Positions 21,258 through 32,457 of a stretch of DNA of 64,000 nucleotides are shown piece after piece (position 1 is the stretch's first letter; every line of letters starts with the position of its first letter). The stretch is from positions 62,001-126,000 of the forward strand of contig JASISA010000023.1 in assembly GCA_031771865.1 (NCBI GenBank), in the 5' to 3' direction. Under the pieces are notes generated by a model, which was given only the letters and a program-made list of their open reading frames with translations, did no database searches and had not been told where the DNA came from. The stretch is from Nothophaeocryptopus gaeumannii (lineage: Eukaryota; Ascomycota; Dothideomycetes; Mycosphaerellales; Mycosphaerellaceae). Both the position numbers and the translations under genes were made by a program.

Positions 21258-23301
21258 CTACTTCGCCGGCCCACTGCTGCTACTATCTGGCCGTGCGCTT
21301 GCGGTGTTTGTGCTCTGACTGTCTTTGCGCTTCATCTCCGGGCTCCTGGGCCCACGCCCCGTCTCGCGTGTTGGGCTCATGATGCCGCTTTGGGATGCCA
21401 TGCTAGGGCTTCGCATGTTGCTCCGGTTGCTTGCGATGGAAGGTCGCCTAGATCCCGTGCCTGCCTCCGCTTCACGTTCCAAGAACTCGGACCATAGCTC
21501 TGCTAGGCTCTCTCTGCTCGCGCCGCCGGGACTTTCTGGAGTGAACTCGCCCAGTGTCGGTGTGCTCGGTGTCCTGCGGAAAGGAGACACAGGCACTCGC
21601 AAGCTTCCTCCCGCACTTGCAAACCCAGTGCCTTGCCGCAGTAACCCTGCCTGTTCCTTCTGTGTCTCGTTCCAGCCCAGCAAGGCCGCAATGAGCTGCA
21701 GGATCTGGAACTTCTTCGGATCGCTGCGGTCGAGCTGCAGAAAATGAAGGAAGTGATTCGTCACAAGCTGGCGGTCGACGTTATCTTCCGGCTTTCCTCG
21801 CTTCAAGAAGCGCAATGCCTTCGTCAGGTGGTCGTTCAGAATCACAGCTTCGTGTCTGAGCTTGCCAATCAATAGATTCTTCTCTTTGACCTCCTTCTCA
21901 AATGGGGCAGTGCGCTCGAGCTCTTTCTGAGACGCCTCCAACTGGGACTTGAGTTCTGACGCTATCTCCTCTGCCTTATTGGCCTGTGCGCGCAGTGCAT
22001 CGAGTTGTGCTTGGGATTGTTCAACCATTTCGCGCAATTCGCGTTTTCGCTCTTCCTGAAGGTCTCGCAATGCTCGCTGTAGCCCATCGACAGTGCTGTT
22101 CTGAGTGTCCACTTCGCCTTGTGCCCGCTCGTACAGCTCTCTTTGCGTATTCAAATGATCCTCAAGCTCTTGCGTCTTCTCCTCAAGGGCTTCGCGTCGT
22201 GATCGCTCTTCGGTAGCCAGGATCTCCCAGTCTTGCATTGCCTGCTTAGCGACCTCATACTCCTCCCGGATATACGCCTCTTTCTGGATCAGATCGTCTC
22301 GCTCTTTTGCCCAATTGCTCGTTGAGAGATTCGTCCGACTTCGCAGTGACTCGATCTCGGCATTCTGCGACTCCATGTCGGTATTCAGTTTCGTGACTTG
22401 CTCTTGCAGTCTCTCGTTCTCCTCACTTGCTGTCCGGTTTGAGGTCTCCAGCTCTTCAATCCGTTCGCGTGCTTGCTCAAGTTCCGCGGCATCCGATTTC
22501 AGCCTCTCGCCTAGTTGTGATCGTATCGTGTTTACTTTGGTGAGCAGGTTACGATACTGTGTCTCGGCGTGCTCTTTACTCTGCTGTGATTCTTCCAGCT
22601 CTTGCTTGACAGCGGACAATTCCTCCTCATGCGTCCCTTGTATGCCCTCCAGCTGCTTGCGTAGTTCTGTCGCTTCAGCCCGTAAGCTTTCTCTTTCCTG
22701 TTGCATGGCGTCCAGTCGTGCGGTCACATCGGATGATATTACAGACGCTGTCTTCGCGGTTTCAGAGGCTTGTTCCGCCAGCGTGGACTCTTCATCCTCG
22801 GCCTCCTCGTGAGCATCGCTCGCCTGGCTAGGCTGCTGCGCGCCATTTCGTACAGGCGTATTCTGATCGGTCGGCGACGTGGGCTCGGGCGGAGAGGAAG
22901 GCATATGTAGCGTGTCTTCGGGGTGCGGTTGCGGCGGCATTAGTCCCTGCCACATCACTTATGAGCCATGGCGAATACCCTTGAATCTGGGAATGTACTC
23001 ACATCTATTGATTCTGATCTTGAAGGGGCATCATCCTCCTCGTCCTCATCTGCTATATGTTCCTCCTTGACGCCATTAACGCCAGCAATTGAGTTATTCG
23101 TATTTGTCTGTCCATTGGCCTTTTTCTTGCTCTTATTCCTCTTCTTTTTCGAAGCTGTGGAAGTCGGTCATCAGCTAGGTGTCCTCAATGCATGCGCGAC
23201 GAATCCTCCGCTGCCAAGGAGGCTGGATGTCCTGCTCGGCTTCAAACATAGTTCTTACCGGATTTGCTCGCTGGGTCGGCAGAGGCATTAGTGACCGACA
23301 T
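21258..23301 (-). CDS. RUD3: RUD3-type golgin with GRAB domain
   Basis: Exons (minus strand) 23301-23259, 23154-23003 and 22946-21258 give 627 residues. The N-terminus starts MSVTNASADPASKS and is followed by a Lys-rich patch and an acidic patch (ADEDEEDD). Residues about 110-420 are almost continuous coiled coil rich in Glu, Gln, Leu and Arg. Residues about 420-505 match the GRIP-related Arf-binding region (LRHEAVILNDHLTKALRFL, VDRQLVTNHFLHFLQLDRSD, FQILQLIAALLGW). The Ser/Pro-rich tail is low complexity. RUD3/GMAP-210 golgins are recruited to the cis-Golgi by Arf1 and tether ER-derived vesicles. Introns are 104 and 56 nt with GTAAGA and GTGAGT donors; the exon frames join cleanly. Ends with TAG. 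Confidence 0.9.
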
Positions 23302-24028
23302 GGCCCGTGTATGGTTGTGTTTGCAAGCTGTTGTGGGTGTTCTAGAATGTCTTGAGCCGGCGTGTCAGGTACGAGATACACCTGGCATTCGGGACGACTT
23401 CTCCACAGGCGTCGCGGCCGAGCTTTCCAACGAGGCCTGGGATTGTTCCACCCCTGCAAAGTGGACACCTGTCTCTTCACTACACGTCTTCCCTTCATTC
23501 ATTCATTATTCATTCACCAAACATCTCATCTCCAGCATCTGATATATCGAGAGTTTCACATATTGCATGTGATACCTGCTCAGCTCGGCTCACCTGCTGA
23601 CAACAGCGGACTTGGACTTGGCACTGCCGCATGGGCCACTCCTCCGCTAATTCAACTCCACTCCCCACGCTTTGCCGCTACCTCGCACGTCACCTGTCCC
23701 ATCCCAACGACCCCATCTACCATGCTAATCGACATCACCTATGCCTGGTCAACAGCTCGATGCTCGATGCTTCAAAAGGGCTGCGGGGAGGACTCCGCAG
23801 ATCAGTGTTTCTGCCGACGATGATGGCATGCATCCGATGGCCTCAGGGTCCAATGACCTACGCAGAATTACTCTTTGTTTCAACACGAGAGCGGCACGCT
23901 GACGTCGTTATTTGAAAACGAGTACTATCATGCAGTAAGTAGTCGCCGCGTCTCTATGCTGGCGTATTCCCGTCTTGCCAGCTGCTCGCCCAACACGTGG
24001 CATATAACAAACCCCATCGATCTTCCCG
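23302..24028. promoter_or_regulatory. Shared upstream region of RUD3 and the catalase-like gene
   Basis: The two genes are head-to-head, so this 727-bp interval must carry both promoters. No specific factor sites are claimed. Short open frames inside it look random. Confidence 0.4.
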
Positions 24029-25192
24029 ATGGTCAACCAAACCCTCAAAAGTATCTTCACTCCACCAATCTTACCACGCAGTCGAGGAAATACACTGTCC
24101 CCTACCATGTCGAACGATCTTTCGAACAGAAAATACATCCATTGGGATGCTCCCGGTGTCGAGAACGTTCCTCCTGGCGAAGAGAAAGACATCCAATCTG
24201 TCGCCGACGCAATCAACACTCAGCAGAGACAGCAATTCGACAATCATCGCCATGTCTACACTGGGACGCACTCAAGAAGCCAGGGCATTGTCAAAGGTAC
24301 CTTCATCGTACACAAAGATCTACCGGCGCATTTACGCCAAGGCGAGCTCTTTGCCCAGCCTGGAGAGTATCCGACCGCCTGCCGATACAGCACTGAGGTC
24401 GGCGATCCTGGATTGGATGACCGAACACCTGCTCCTCGAGGATTCAGCATGAAGCTCTTCAACGTGAAAGGGGACTTTTTTGACATCGGAAAAGACATCC
24501 CCACGCAGGACATCGAGCTTAACAGCACTCCAGCCATCGAGCTTGCAGACGCGAAAACCACCAAGGAGATCTTCGACATCAGACTGAAAGTGGGCGGGGA
24601 TATGAAGGCAATGTATAAGGAGCTGGAAAAGAGGCACGACCCTGAACTGCAAAAGGCACGATTTGAGGTTGAGAACCATCATCTCGAATCTCTACGCCAG
24701 TACTCCCAGAATGCGTACCGATTTGGCGACTATGTCATGAAGTACGCTCTTATCCCGAATACCGAGACTCAGCGGAAGCTTTACGAAGAGACCGTGATCC
24801 CAGATAAGCACGAGTCAGACATTCTGCACAAGTGGCTGCAGAACTTCCACCAGAACCACGATGCCGAATACACCTTTCAAGTCCAACTGCTGGAGAACCT
24901 CGATGAGCAGCCAGTAGAGTATTCAGGTGTCGCCTGGGATGAGAAGAAATATCCATGGCAAACAGTTGCAACGCTCAAGATCCCAAAGCAAGAACCATTT
25001 GATCTGGAGCGAAAGTCGTTCTGGGAAGATCACATGCGGCTTGATCCATGGCATGGACTGAAGGCGTATCAGCCGCTAGGGGGCAGCAACAGGTTGAGGA
25101 GGGTAGTATATCCAGCGAGCAGTTCGCTTAGGAGAAAGTTGAATGGGAGGAAGGAGATCTGGATCAAGAGCATTGATGAGATACCGAACTAG
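24029..25192 (+). CDS. Catalase-like heme protein
   Basis: 387 residues, one exon. It resembles the small catalase-related group (about 300-380 residues), not full-length catalases (about 500). A candidate distal His lies in GTHSRSQGIVKGTF (His81), followed by a core with FAQPGEYPTACRYS and TPAPRGFSMKLFNVKG. Near the C-terminus RRVVYP (357-362) gives an RxxxY pattern like the proximal heme-ligand Tyr of catalases, so Tyr361 is the candidate ligand. The family disproportionates peroxide or rearranges hydroperoxides; activity here is not known. The N-terminal 26 residues before a second ATG (24107) are basic and hydroxylated and could be a targeting leader, or the true start may be 24107. Confidence 0.8.
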   Translation: MVNQTLKSIFTPPILPRSRGNTLSPTMSNDLSNRKYIHWDAPGVENVPPGEEKDIQSVADAINTQQRQQFDNHRHVYTGTHSRSQGIVKGTFIVHKDLPAHLRQGELFAQPGEYPTACRYSTEVGDPGLDDRTPAPRGFSMKLFNVKGDFFDIGKDIPTQDIELNSTPAIELADAKTTKEIFDIRLKVGGDMKAMYKELEKRHDPELQKARFEVENHHLESLRQYSQNAYRFGDYVMKYALIPNTETQRKLYEETVIPDKHESDILHKWLQNFHQNHDAEYTFQVQLLENLDEQPVEYSGVAWDEKKYPWQTVATLKIPKQEPFDLERKSFWEDHMRLDPWHGLKAYQPLGGSNRLRRVVYPASSSLRRKLNGRKEIWIKSIDEIPN

Positions 25193-26335
25193 CTTTACGC
25201 TAGTCATACGCTACATGCGCGATGATTAGCACGTACAAAGTGCTTCCGCCGCACGATCTCAACATACGTTAACAAAATGGAGCCGCTCACTTTCGCACGT
25301 CAAGCCTGTTCCGTACTACGAACATCCCTGCATGTGGCAATCCAGTACGTTCTTCATGTGCTGAAGTGACAATTCCATAGCCGATGCCTAAGCAAATGTA
25401 GCTATCTAGGCTTGATAAGGCTGAACTACCAAGTTCTAGAGCTTGATATTCGTATGCTATTCTATCCTATAAAGCCTCAGAGAGGTATCTCGTGTCCTCT
25501 GCGACATTATCGTTGTCTATTTGACATAGAATCCTTCCCAGAGTAGCGTATCGACCACCCCGACATAACGGACAAGGACGACTGCTTTTTTATTAACCTG
25601 CCCTCTAGGCTAGGGAAACGGCGACTAACGAGAAGAGTAGAAGCTATATAGCGAACAGTACAACGTGTAATTAGAGCTTTAGTAGAAGTTCAGAAGCTTC
25701 ATAGTGCTTGGTGGAGGCTGTGCATAACAGCGTAGTAACAGCCGATCGAACTACCAGGTTATGAAATCTCTAGTTCCGTTTTCGAAGAACTAGTCTGTGG
25801 TCATTTTGGAGGCTTTTTTCAACATGTACCCTATTTAGTCGGCCAGGCGTTAGCATGTCTTGCAGTGTGTGGCTTCCTTCTACGCATACATGGTAAAGTT
25901 TCTAATGTGTGATGTGGTTGGTGGTGTATAGCACTCCCGTTCATCGATGCCTATTCGAGAGTAGAATGTGGCAAGAACTGTGCTACGGTGTGATGAAGAA
26001 TTTCTCGCGTACCGTTATTCCAGACGCTTGTTGAATGGAGTGGTGTGGCAATTTTTGCGCAGGACAGGGCGTCAACAGGTCTGCCTCCGCTCTGGGAATT
26101 GTCATGTAATTGCGGTACAGTGTGTGTGGGGAAGTGCAACACTTATTAATGAGTTTGCATGTGATCATGGCGCAGTTATTTGCATGTGACGACGCTGTAT
26201 ATCTTCTGATGACGTCTGAAATTGAAGTCCCATGTGAAGCCATGCCCCATCCTCCTCAGCGCATCTAAGCAAAGTGTCCGCCCTCCTCTTTAGAACGCCT
26301 AGAATCACCCGCAACCTCCTTATTATACCTCCCAC
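25193..26335. other. Intergenic region with an AT-richer repeat-like patch
   Basis: No gene seen. About 25440-25860 is richer in AT and TA steps than its surroundings and contains TTTTTTATTAACC and CTATATAGCG phrases. It may be a small decayed transposon fragment; ends and open frame are not visible. Confidence 0.3.
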
Positions 26336-28496
26336 CTATGTCCTCGGATTTGGGTTGTGCGTCTCACTAACCAGATCCTCATCAATCAACGGATGCACAA
26401 GCCTCGCCGGTAAATTTCCCTTTGGCGGTCTCAAATCGCCGTTTTCATGATATGGGTCCTTCACCCCTAGCGCCTTTTGCCAACCCGGTAACGCCAATTC
26501 CCACCTGATAGCCACGTTTGCGCCGTAGAACCGCAATACGACTCTCCAACAAACCTCATATACTCCTTGATCATTCATGGGCTTGAAACCAAGTACCTTC
26601 ATGTCTGGTAAAGGTGCAGAAAGTGGTTCGCCCCATTTCTCAATACCTTCTTCGAGGACGTTCATGCCATATTGGTAGATGCTGCTGCCGTCGGCGACGG
26701 CCTTCTGGGACCAGTAGAGTTGTAGCAAGGCTTCGGTCTGTCCGGGTAGGATAATGGCGTTCATCCAGATGACTTTTTCAGGGTCGCGAAGCCCGGAGGG
26801 TATGGCGGTAACCCATCTGTCACGTACATAGTCTGTAATCCATCTGTCGCGTACCTCGCCCTCGCCCTCGCCCTCGTCCTCGTAGAGATCATATCGGTGA
26901 GGACCAACAATCTCATGATTGATTTGTCCTCTGCGAGCTTTCATGAGATTAGGCTTAATCTCTCCGCCTTTGTACAGGCCGTCTGGGTGCCTCTTTCTGT
27001 CAAAGGGCTCGTCTTGTGATATTCCGAAGGTGTCTGATGTTGGGAGGGCTCGCGGAACGATGTCGAAATATCGTAAGAGGGTGCCGCGCGCGACGGGAAA
27101 ATTGCCGGCCGATGCTGAGCTGATACCGCCCTGTACTTTGATTCCTATCCGTTCGTATTTGTCTCGTAACTTGTTCATGAAATAGTTCGATTTCGAGAAG
27201 CCGCCCGGAACGATGAGTACCCGGACGTCATCGTTGAGGTGGCGATCGACGAGGTCGATGTTCTTCTGAATGACAGGGTCGAAAAAGGATCTCATGTCGG
27301 CGCTGCGTCACTGTTAGCATATGTTTTCCAGCATGTGCACGCGTGGACTTACGCGGTGATCGTGACATCGACATCGCCTCTGACAACAGGATCCGTGGAC
27401 TGCGACCTGAAAGTGAAGATCTGAGATCTCTGGGTGATGGTCTTGAAGGTCTCTTTCGGCTCCTTGAATTTTTTGTTGGCTTCGCTGAGAAAGTACGCCC
27501 GAGACATACCCAGACGTCGTAGAGCATTCTCGAAGTTGCCATACCGATGATTAAGGTCCCTGATGAGCCATCTGATAAACTCCTGATTGACGATTTCGGA
27601 ACCGCATAGAGCGCCTTCAGATGACCCATGCTCTACCATACGCACGAGGGCACCAGAATTCGAGTCGTCTTGGAGTTGGAATGCCGTCAAATCGCTAGTG
27701 CCGCCACCGGAGTCCAGAATCGTGATGATATTGCCGACTTTGTATTCAGCGTCGGGCTTGATGGTAATTTGGCTAAGCCACCATGCTGCTGCCGCTTGTG
27801 GTTCGTAAACGAGCTCGACGTGCGCGATACCAGCAGCCTTTGCTGCCGCGGTCATGACGCGATTGCCTGGGGGTTTCCACATTTGAGGAACACTGATAAA
27901 CACCATAATCTCCATATCGTCGACCTCCTGAGCCAAATAGATGCCGTGCCAGCTGATGTCCTTCTTGACCAATGTCACGGCTGTTGCCATGACTTGCTCA
28001 AGTTGTCTGACCACTGCAGACTCTGGTGTGCGTCCGCTTTGCTTAAGCTTGGACGCCACGTCGTCGACAAGTGGGGAAGACTCGTGGTCTTTATACAAGG
28101 CCAGCTTTACGTACGGAATAACGTCGTCGACCTGCCATGGTTGTATTAGTATGCCGAGTGCGATCGTAAGAGCGTGGTGGTTTCCACGTTCATGGAGATA
28201 ATAGAAGCGCTACCTCAATTTCGCCAGCCTCAAGAGCGGCTTCGACATCATCTCCCCATAGGAATCTTTGTAAAGTGATGGCGAGGACGTTTGGCCCATG
28301 AGTTGTTGTGTCGGAGAATGATATGTCGTGCACATCAGCGAGCCCAGGTCGCTCACTTGGCCGACCGATTCGAAACGCTCCCGCGATCTGCGAGGCGGCG
28401 AGAGTGAGCGCACGACGAGTGACAAGTCGACAGCTTCCATACCTTGCTCGTGCCGTAGTCGAGACATATGTAAGTCTTTGACGGTTCGGTCGACAT
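26336..28496 (-). CDS. HSP70-like ATPase, HSPA12 type, copy A
   Basis: Exons (minus strand) 28496-28443, 28387-28214, 28131-27353 and 27302-26336 give 657 residues. Actin/HSP70 fold motifs are present in order: phosphate 1 at CLDYGTSK (residues 11-18), VFISVPQMWK and VYEPQAAAAWW before the centre, phosphate 2 at ILDSGGGTSD (about 214-223), and the adenosine motif LIVPGGFSKS (about 364-373). The last 250 residues are not an HSP70 substrate-binding domain with EEVD tail; they are a different fungal-type C-terminus. The family is known as ATPases related to HSPA12; client and role are unknown. Introns are 55, 82 and 50 nt, all GT-AG with clean frame. Its neighbour 312 bp away starts in the opposite direction, and the same pair recurs at 35.6-40.2 kb. 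No internal stop is seen in this copy. Confidence 0.85.
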
Positions 28497-28808
28497 GGTG
28501 GTGGATCGGTGGTAGTGTTGGACGGCTGTACGAGGCGTCATGTTCTGTAGACGTCGTCAGATGTCAAGTGGAAGGTGAGTGGAAGTAGGCAGAAGGTGAA
28601 CGCTGGCCGCGGATGCCAAGCGCGCATGTGAAGAGCTTGGACTCTGGTTGACGTGTCATCCCTGCAAGACGCAGCGGGCGTTTGTCTCTTCACTTGTAGT
28701 CGCCACCTTTCCGAACTTTCACTTGTCGTCTCGCAACAATCACCAATCACTCTGCACCTAGCATCGACCCCAGCAGCAGCATCTTCGCAGCGTACTTCGA
28801 AATCCGAT
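28497..28808. promoter_or_regulatory. Divergent promoter region of pair A
   Basis: 312 bp separates the start codons of the ATPase (minus) and the partner (plus). The partner frame is open upstream to about 28653, so part of this may be leader. I see no obvious extended similarity to the equivalent region of pair B (37.8-38.2 kb), apart from C/A/T-rich stretches just before the partner start. Confidence 0.5.
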
Positions 28809-30407
28809 ATGGCGATAGGCGACAACGACCTGGCGTTCAGGCTCATTGTGTTTGACATCAACCGCAACATCCAGAAGAAGGGCAGCGATTACAGCGATAC
28901 GGCCAGCCAGGAGGCAAGCATCGCGGCACTTATCCGCAAGTATGACTTGCACGTGGCCGGATGCGATGCAACGGCCGATACAAACCAAAAAGCAGAAGCG
29001 CTTCGGAAGAAGCTAATGAAGGCTACCGGGGACAATGACACAAAATACACGGGCGGCCAAATCTTCGAGGAAGGCAGCAAGGCTCTCAGTCAAAAGCAGA
29101 GAGACGGGTTCAATGCATCGCAGCTCCCGGCCAGTGTGAAAGCAGCAAGTAAAGGTAAGCCCGCGAGGCCTGCGCCACCTGGCAATGGCATCTTTACGCC
29201 CGTCGCTACCACCGAGGCGCCAAAAGCGGATCCGCAGGCATCAGATAGCGCCGCACGATCAGAGATCGTTCGGAGATCTAAACGCAAGATGTACGAGAAC
29301 GCAGCCGACAGCTTGCCAAACAAACGTCTCCCGGTTGTCTTGGCGGCAAACCCAGCGCCAAAAGCCAAGGATAACGAGGAGGTCAACAGGCCTGAAGTCG
29401 AGCCTCTCTCGCCGCGATTGCCACGAGCTGCACCTCTCGAACCGGACTCCGTAGCTGAAAATCGACTCGCGATTTCAGAGAAGGCGCAAGGACAGGAGCA
29501 GCCGCAAGCTCGTCAAGAAGTCGACTCTGCCTACAAGAACCCATATCCGAAGGGTCTGAACAAGATCGACAATGTTGCAGAGAAGACGGACTCCCTCCAA
29601 CGCCGCATCGAAGACTGCACCCGCGACATTGTACGAGCCATTGGCCTAGATTCGAGCAATGCCCAGGTCACTTTCGCTCCAAATCCAAGACCTCAGCTTG
29701 AGAGCTTCTATCAACTGGTCTTCGCCACGAGTGATTGTTCCTGGAGAGAAGAAGCTGTTGAGATTTAAGCGGAAGGCGGGCGCCTAACGGAAATGCTCGA
29801 CGCTATTATCGGCGCCGCTCTATACGATCGAGTCTTCATCAAGCCAGTGCCGTGGCTTCAGACGGCTCAGGGTCTGCTCGATGCTCTAGGACCAGCACGG
29901 AAGCCTTTTGAGGAACTGTTGCGGGCCGTTACCAATGGCGCGGGTGGCGCATACACTCAGCTGCCGTTTCTATTGTACCAATCCGTGAACGCTATGCTCG
30001 GAGATGAGAATGAGGAGGAAGACGAATTCATCCAGAAGAATATCAGCGCAATTGCCGCAGAGATGGCAACCTCATTCATGCTCGTACTCCTGGAGCAGCT
30101 GAAGGCCACCTCTGACACAGCAAATCTGGATACCAAAGCAGGAACGTCGTGGAAGGACTTGACAGAGCAGCTCGCCGACATCTTCAAGAGAGCTCTGGTG
30201 TTACACGGGCGTCTCGAATGTGTGGGATACGATATCGAGTTTGATTGGGTCAAGCGAGGATCGCAGTTCGAGAGAAAGTGGATGAAGAACTGTCGTTCGG
30301 GTATCGAGATCGACCGTGTCGCCATGTGCGTCCTACCGAAGATCAAGTATCGAGATGGAAATGGGAATTGGGGCAGGCAGGCGCATGCTCGCGTGTACGG
30401 GCAGTGA
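28809..30407 (+). pseudogene. Unknown two-domain partner of HSP70-like copy A, one in-frame stop
   Basis: Start chosen at ATG 28809 (MAIGDNDLAFRLIVFD), because this is where similarity to copy B begins. One frame of 532 codons is open to TGA at 30405-30407 except for TAA at 29766-29768. Layout: an N-terminal domain (about residues 5-95), a long Ala/Pro/Lys/Ser linker (about 100-270), then a helical C-terminal domain (about 275-532) with SWREE, LDAIIGAALYD, PW and CVLPKIKYRDGNGNW segments. Copy B has the same layout and shares these segments. The TAA follows SWREEAVEI at the start of the C-terminal domain; no GT-AG intron of reasonable size removes it. If it is real, the product is either a truncated 319-residue protein or needs reinitiation at ATG 29793. 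Function unknown. A sequencing error cannot be excluded. Confidence 0.65.
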
Positions 30408-31081
30408 TCTCTCTTTTACAGGAATTCACCATTCTCAGGCGTGCAACCTCCGGGGTAGTGATGCCCAGGCGCTGAGAGGTGATCCCGAGTTGTCCGAGGT
30501 CTTCACGTGCAATGCTCATATGCGCGTATCTCTGCTTTTCCTGTATCTCCAATCCATCTTTTGCCAATGCCTGGTCTGAGTAGGACACGTGGATTGTGTA
30601 CGTGAGACATCATACTGGAAGTGAATCTCGGCGCAGTAAAGGTGCAGTGTCGCGACGGAGGAGAGCTGCGTGGTCGATTCATGATGGCCCTCAAGCTCGA
30701 AGGCTGAACCCAAAGATTTCTCCGAACATGAGAGAGCAGCATGACACAACGATGTTTTCAGGGAGCAGGAGGTGAGGTGTGGGCAAGCACGGGCCAGTGA
30801 CTTCGCGTCTCATCACCTTCCAACTCCCGACAGTCCATCGCGCAACAACTGCCCAAATGCTGACTTGCTCCCTGGCACGCTTGGTACAGGCTTCTGAGCA
30901 CTTGCCCCAAATGTGCGACTGGGATGAGGAAGCATAACTTATTAGGGTCGCTGGTGAGCGATGATCGAAGTGGGATCGCAGCTCCTTCAGCTCGGCGCAT
31001 GCACTACAAATACACAGCAGTCGGGGTTTGATATCATCAAACATCTTCCTCGCCTTCACGAAACTCAGCCTGACTGCAAAG
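30408..31081. other. Intergenic region, nothing recognised
   Basis: 3' flank of the partner gene and promoter of the hydrolase gene. Short minus-strand frames here (for example 30691-31188) overlap the hydrolase first exon and look spurious. Confidence 0.4.
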
Positions 31082-32214
31082 ATGCCATTGATCACTGAAA
31101 CAGACCGCCAGCGTATGGGCACTATCGCCCCTGTCCTAGCCGAGGTACACGACGCGACGCCATAGTTGTATTCAATGCTGACCGCCAAGAAGGCAGCAAA
31201 GAATGCTCCAGGTCCGCCTCAAGGAGGCGAGTTTCTAGACTGGCGTAAAGGTCGTGCAGACCACCTCGCAAAGCTGCGCCACCTCTATCCGATTCCAGGT
31301 CCTATTCCTGAGCATGTCACTGAGACAGAAAGCACTGTCTTGGCACGAGACGGCTACGAGATCCCAATCAAGATCTACAGACCCGTAAAGCAGGTCACAA
31401 AGTCTCCTGTTGTTGTCATGATGCACGAGGGTGGGTGGACAATGGGCGACCTTACTGATGAGGACCTGAACTGTCGCATGTTCAGCCGCGACTTGGGCGC
31501 AGTATGCGTCAACGTGGACTACCGTCTGGGACCAGAGCACCCATGGCCCAAGTGCGTCGAGGACTGCTGGGACGCGGTCTCTTGGGTTGCGAAGACGGCC
31601 TCACCTTCCAACCCTGACCTGCCCGGTGATCCTAAAGCCGGCTTTCTGGTGGGCGGAGCCAGCGCCGGTGGTAATCTGGCTGCTGTGATGGCCCAACTGA
31701 GTCGCGACAACAACCTCAGTCCTCCGATCACTGGCCAGTATCTCTGTGTGCCATCTCTGCTCTGGCCGGATGTTGTTCCAGAGGAGTGGAAATCTGAGTA
31801 CCGCAGCAGACACGAATCCCTCGTTGATCCAGTTCTTGGCGAGGCGATTGTCAAGAACCAACCAGCTAGCATCGCCAGGGAGGGCTCTACTAATCCTCTC
31901 TTCAATCCCTTTCTCCATCCAAACCTCATCAAAGACCTGCCGCCGTGCTATTCGCAAATTGGGGGCCTTGACCCGCTTCGAGATGAAGCAATAATTTCTG
32001 ATCATGTACTGAAGCAAAATGGTGTTAAGACCAGGCTGGAGGTCTATGACGGATATGGTCATATGTATGTGCAATGAAGCCGCGTCTCTGTTCCGAGAAT
32101 GCTGACTATCTCAGGTTCTGGACGAATTGGCCTCTCCTTGACCGCAGCAACGAGTTTGTCCAAGACACGCTTGAAGGCTTCAAATGGCTTCTGGAAGTCG
32201 GTACCACTCACTGA
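31082..32214 (+). CDS. Alpha/beta hydrolase, HSL-like family
   Basis: Exons 31082-31144, 31190-32064 and 32115-32214 give about 345 residues. The first exon (MPLITETDRQRMGTIAPVLAE) is supported by a 45-nt intron with a GCTGAC branch site; a 48-nt variant is equally in frame. The hormone-sensitive-lipase-like features are MMHEGGW (oxyanion region, usually HGGG/HGGW), the nucleophile in GGASAGGN, the acid in GLDPLRDE, and the catalytic His in GYGHMF, which is created by splicing the last intron. Likely an esterase or lipase for a small acyl ester; substrate unknown. Lies between pair A and a flavin monooxygenase, transcribed in the same direction. Confidence 0.82.
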
Positions 32215-32457
32215 ACAGATCTTACATAGATCCTTCATGAAACGAGAAAGATAGCCTATATCAACTCGAGCGTCAACCAGTCTCGATAAATCTTCGGTAG
32301 AATTGGCTGACTAGGTGACGCTACAGCTGCCATCAATGTCCGGAGCACCTTGATGGCACAAAGACGCATGCAGGAACCTCCAGTTAACCGCAGCCAAGGT
32401 GAACAAACCACATGCTACTGACTCTACCACATACGTAACATCACACGACACGCAAAG

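Noticed and set aside
22315..22812. 165-codon Ser/Cys-rich plus-strand frame
   Set aside because: Antisense of the RUD3 coiled coil.
27587..28149. Plus-strand frames across HSP70-like copy A
   Set aside because: They mirror the coding strand and carry no independent motif.
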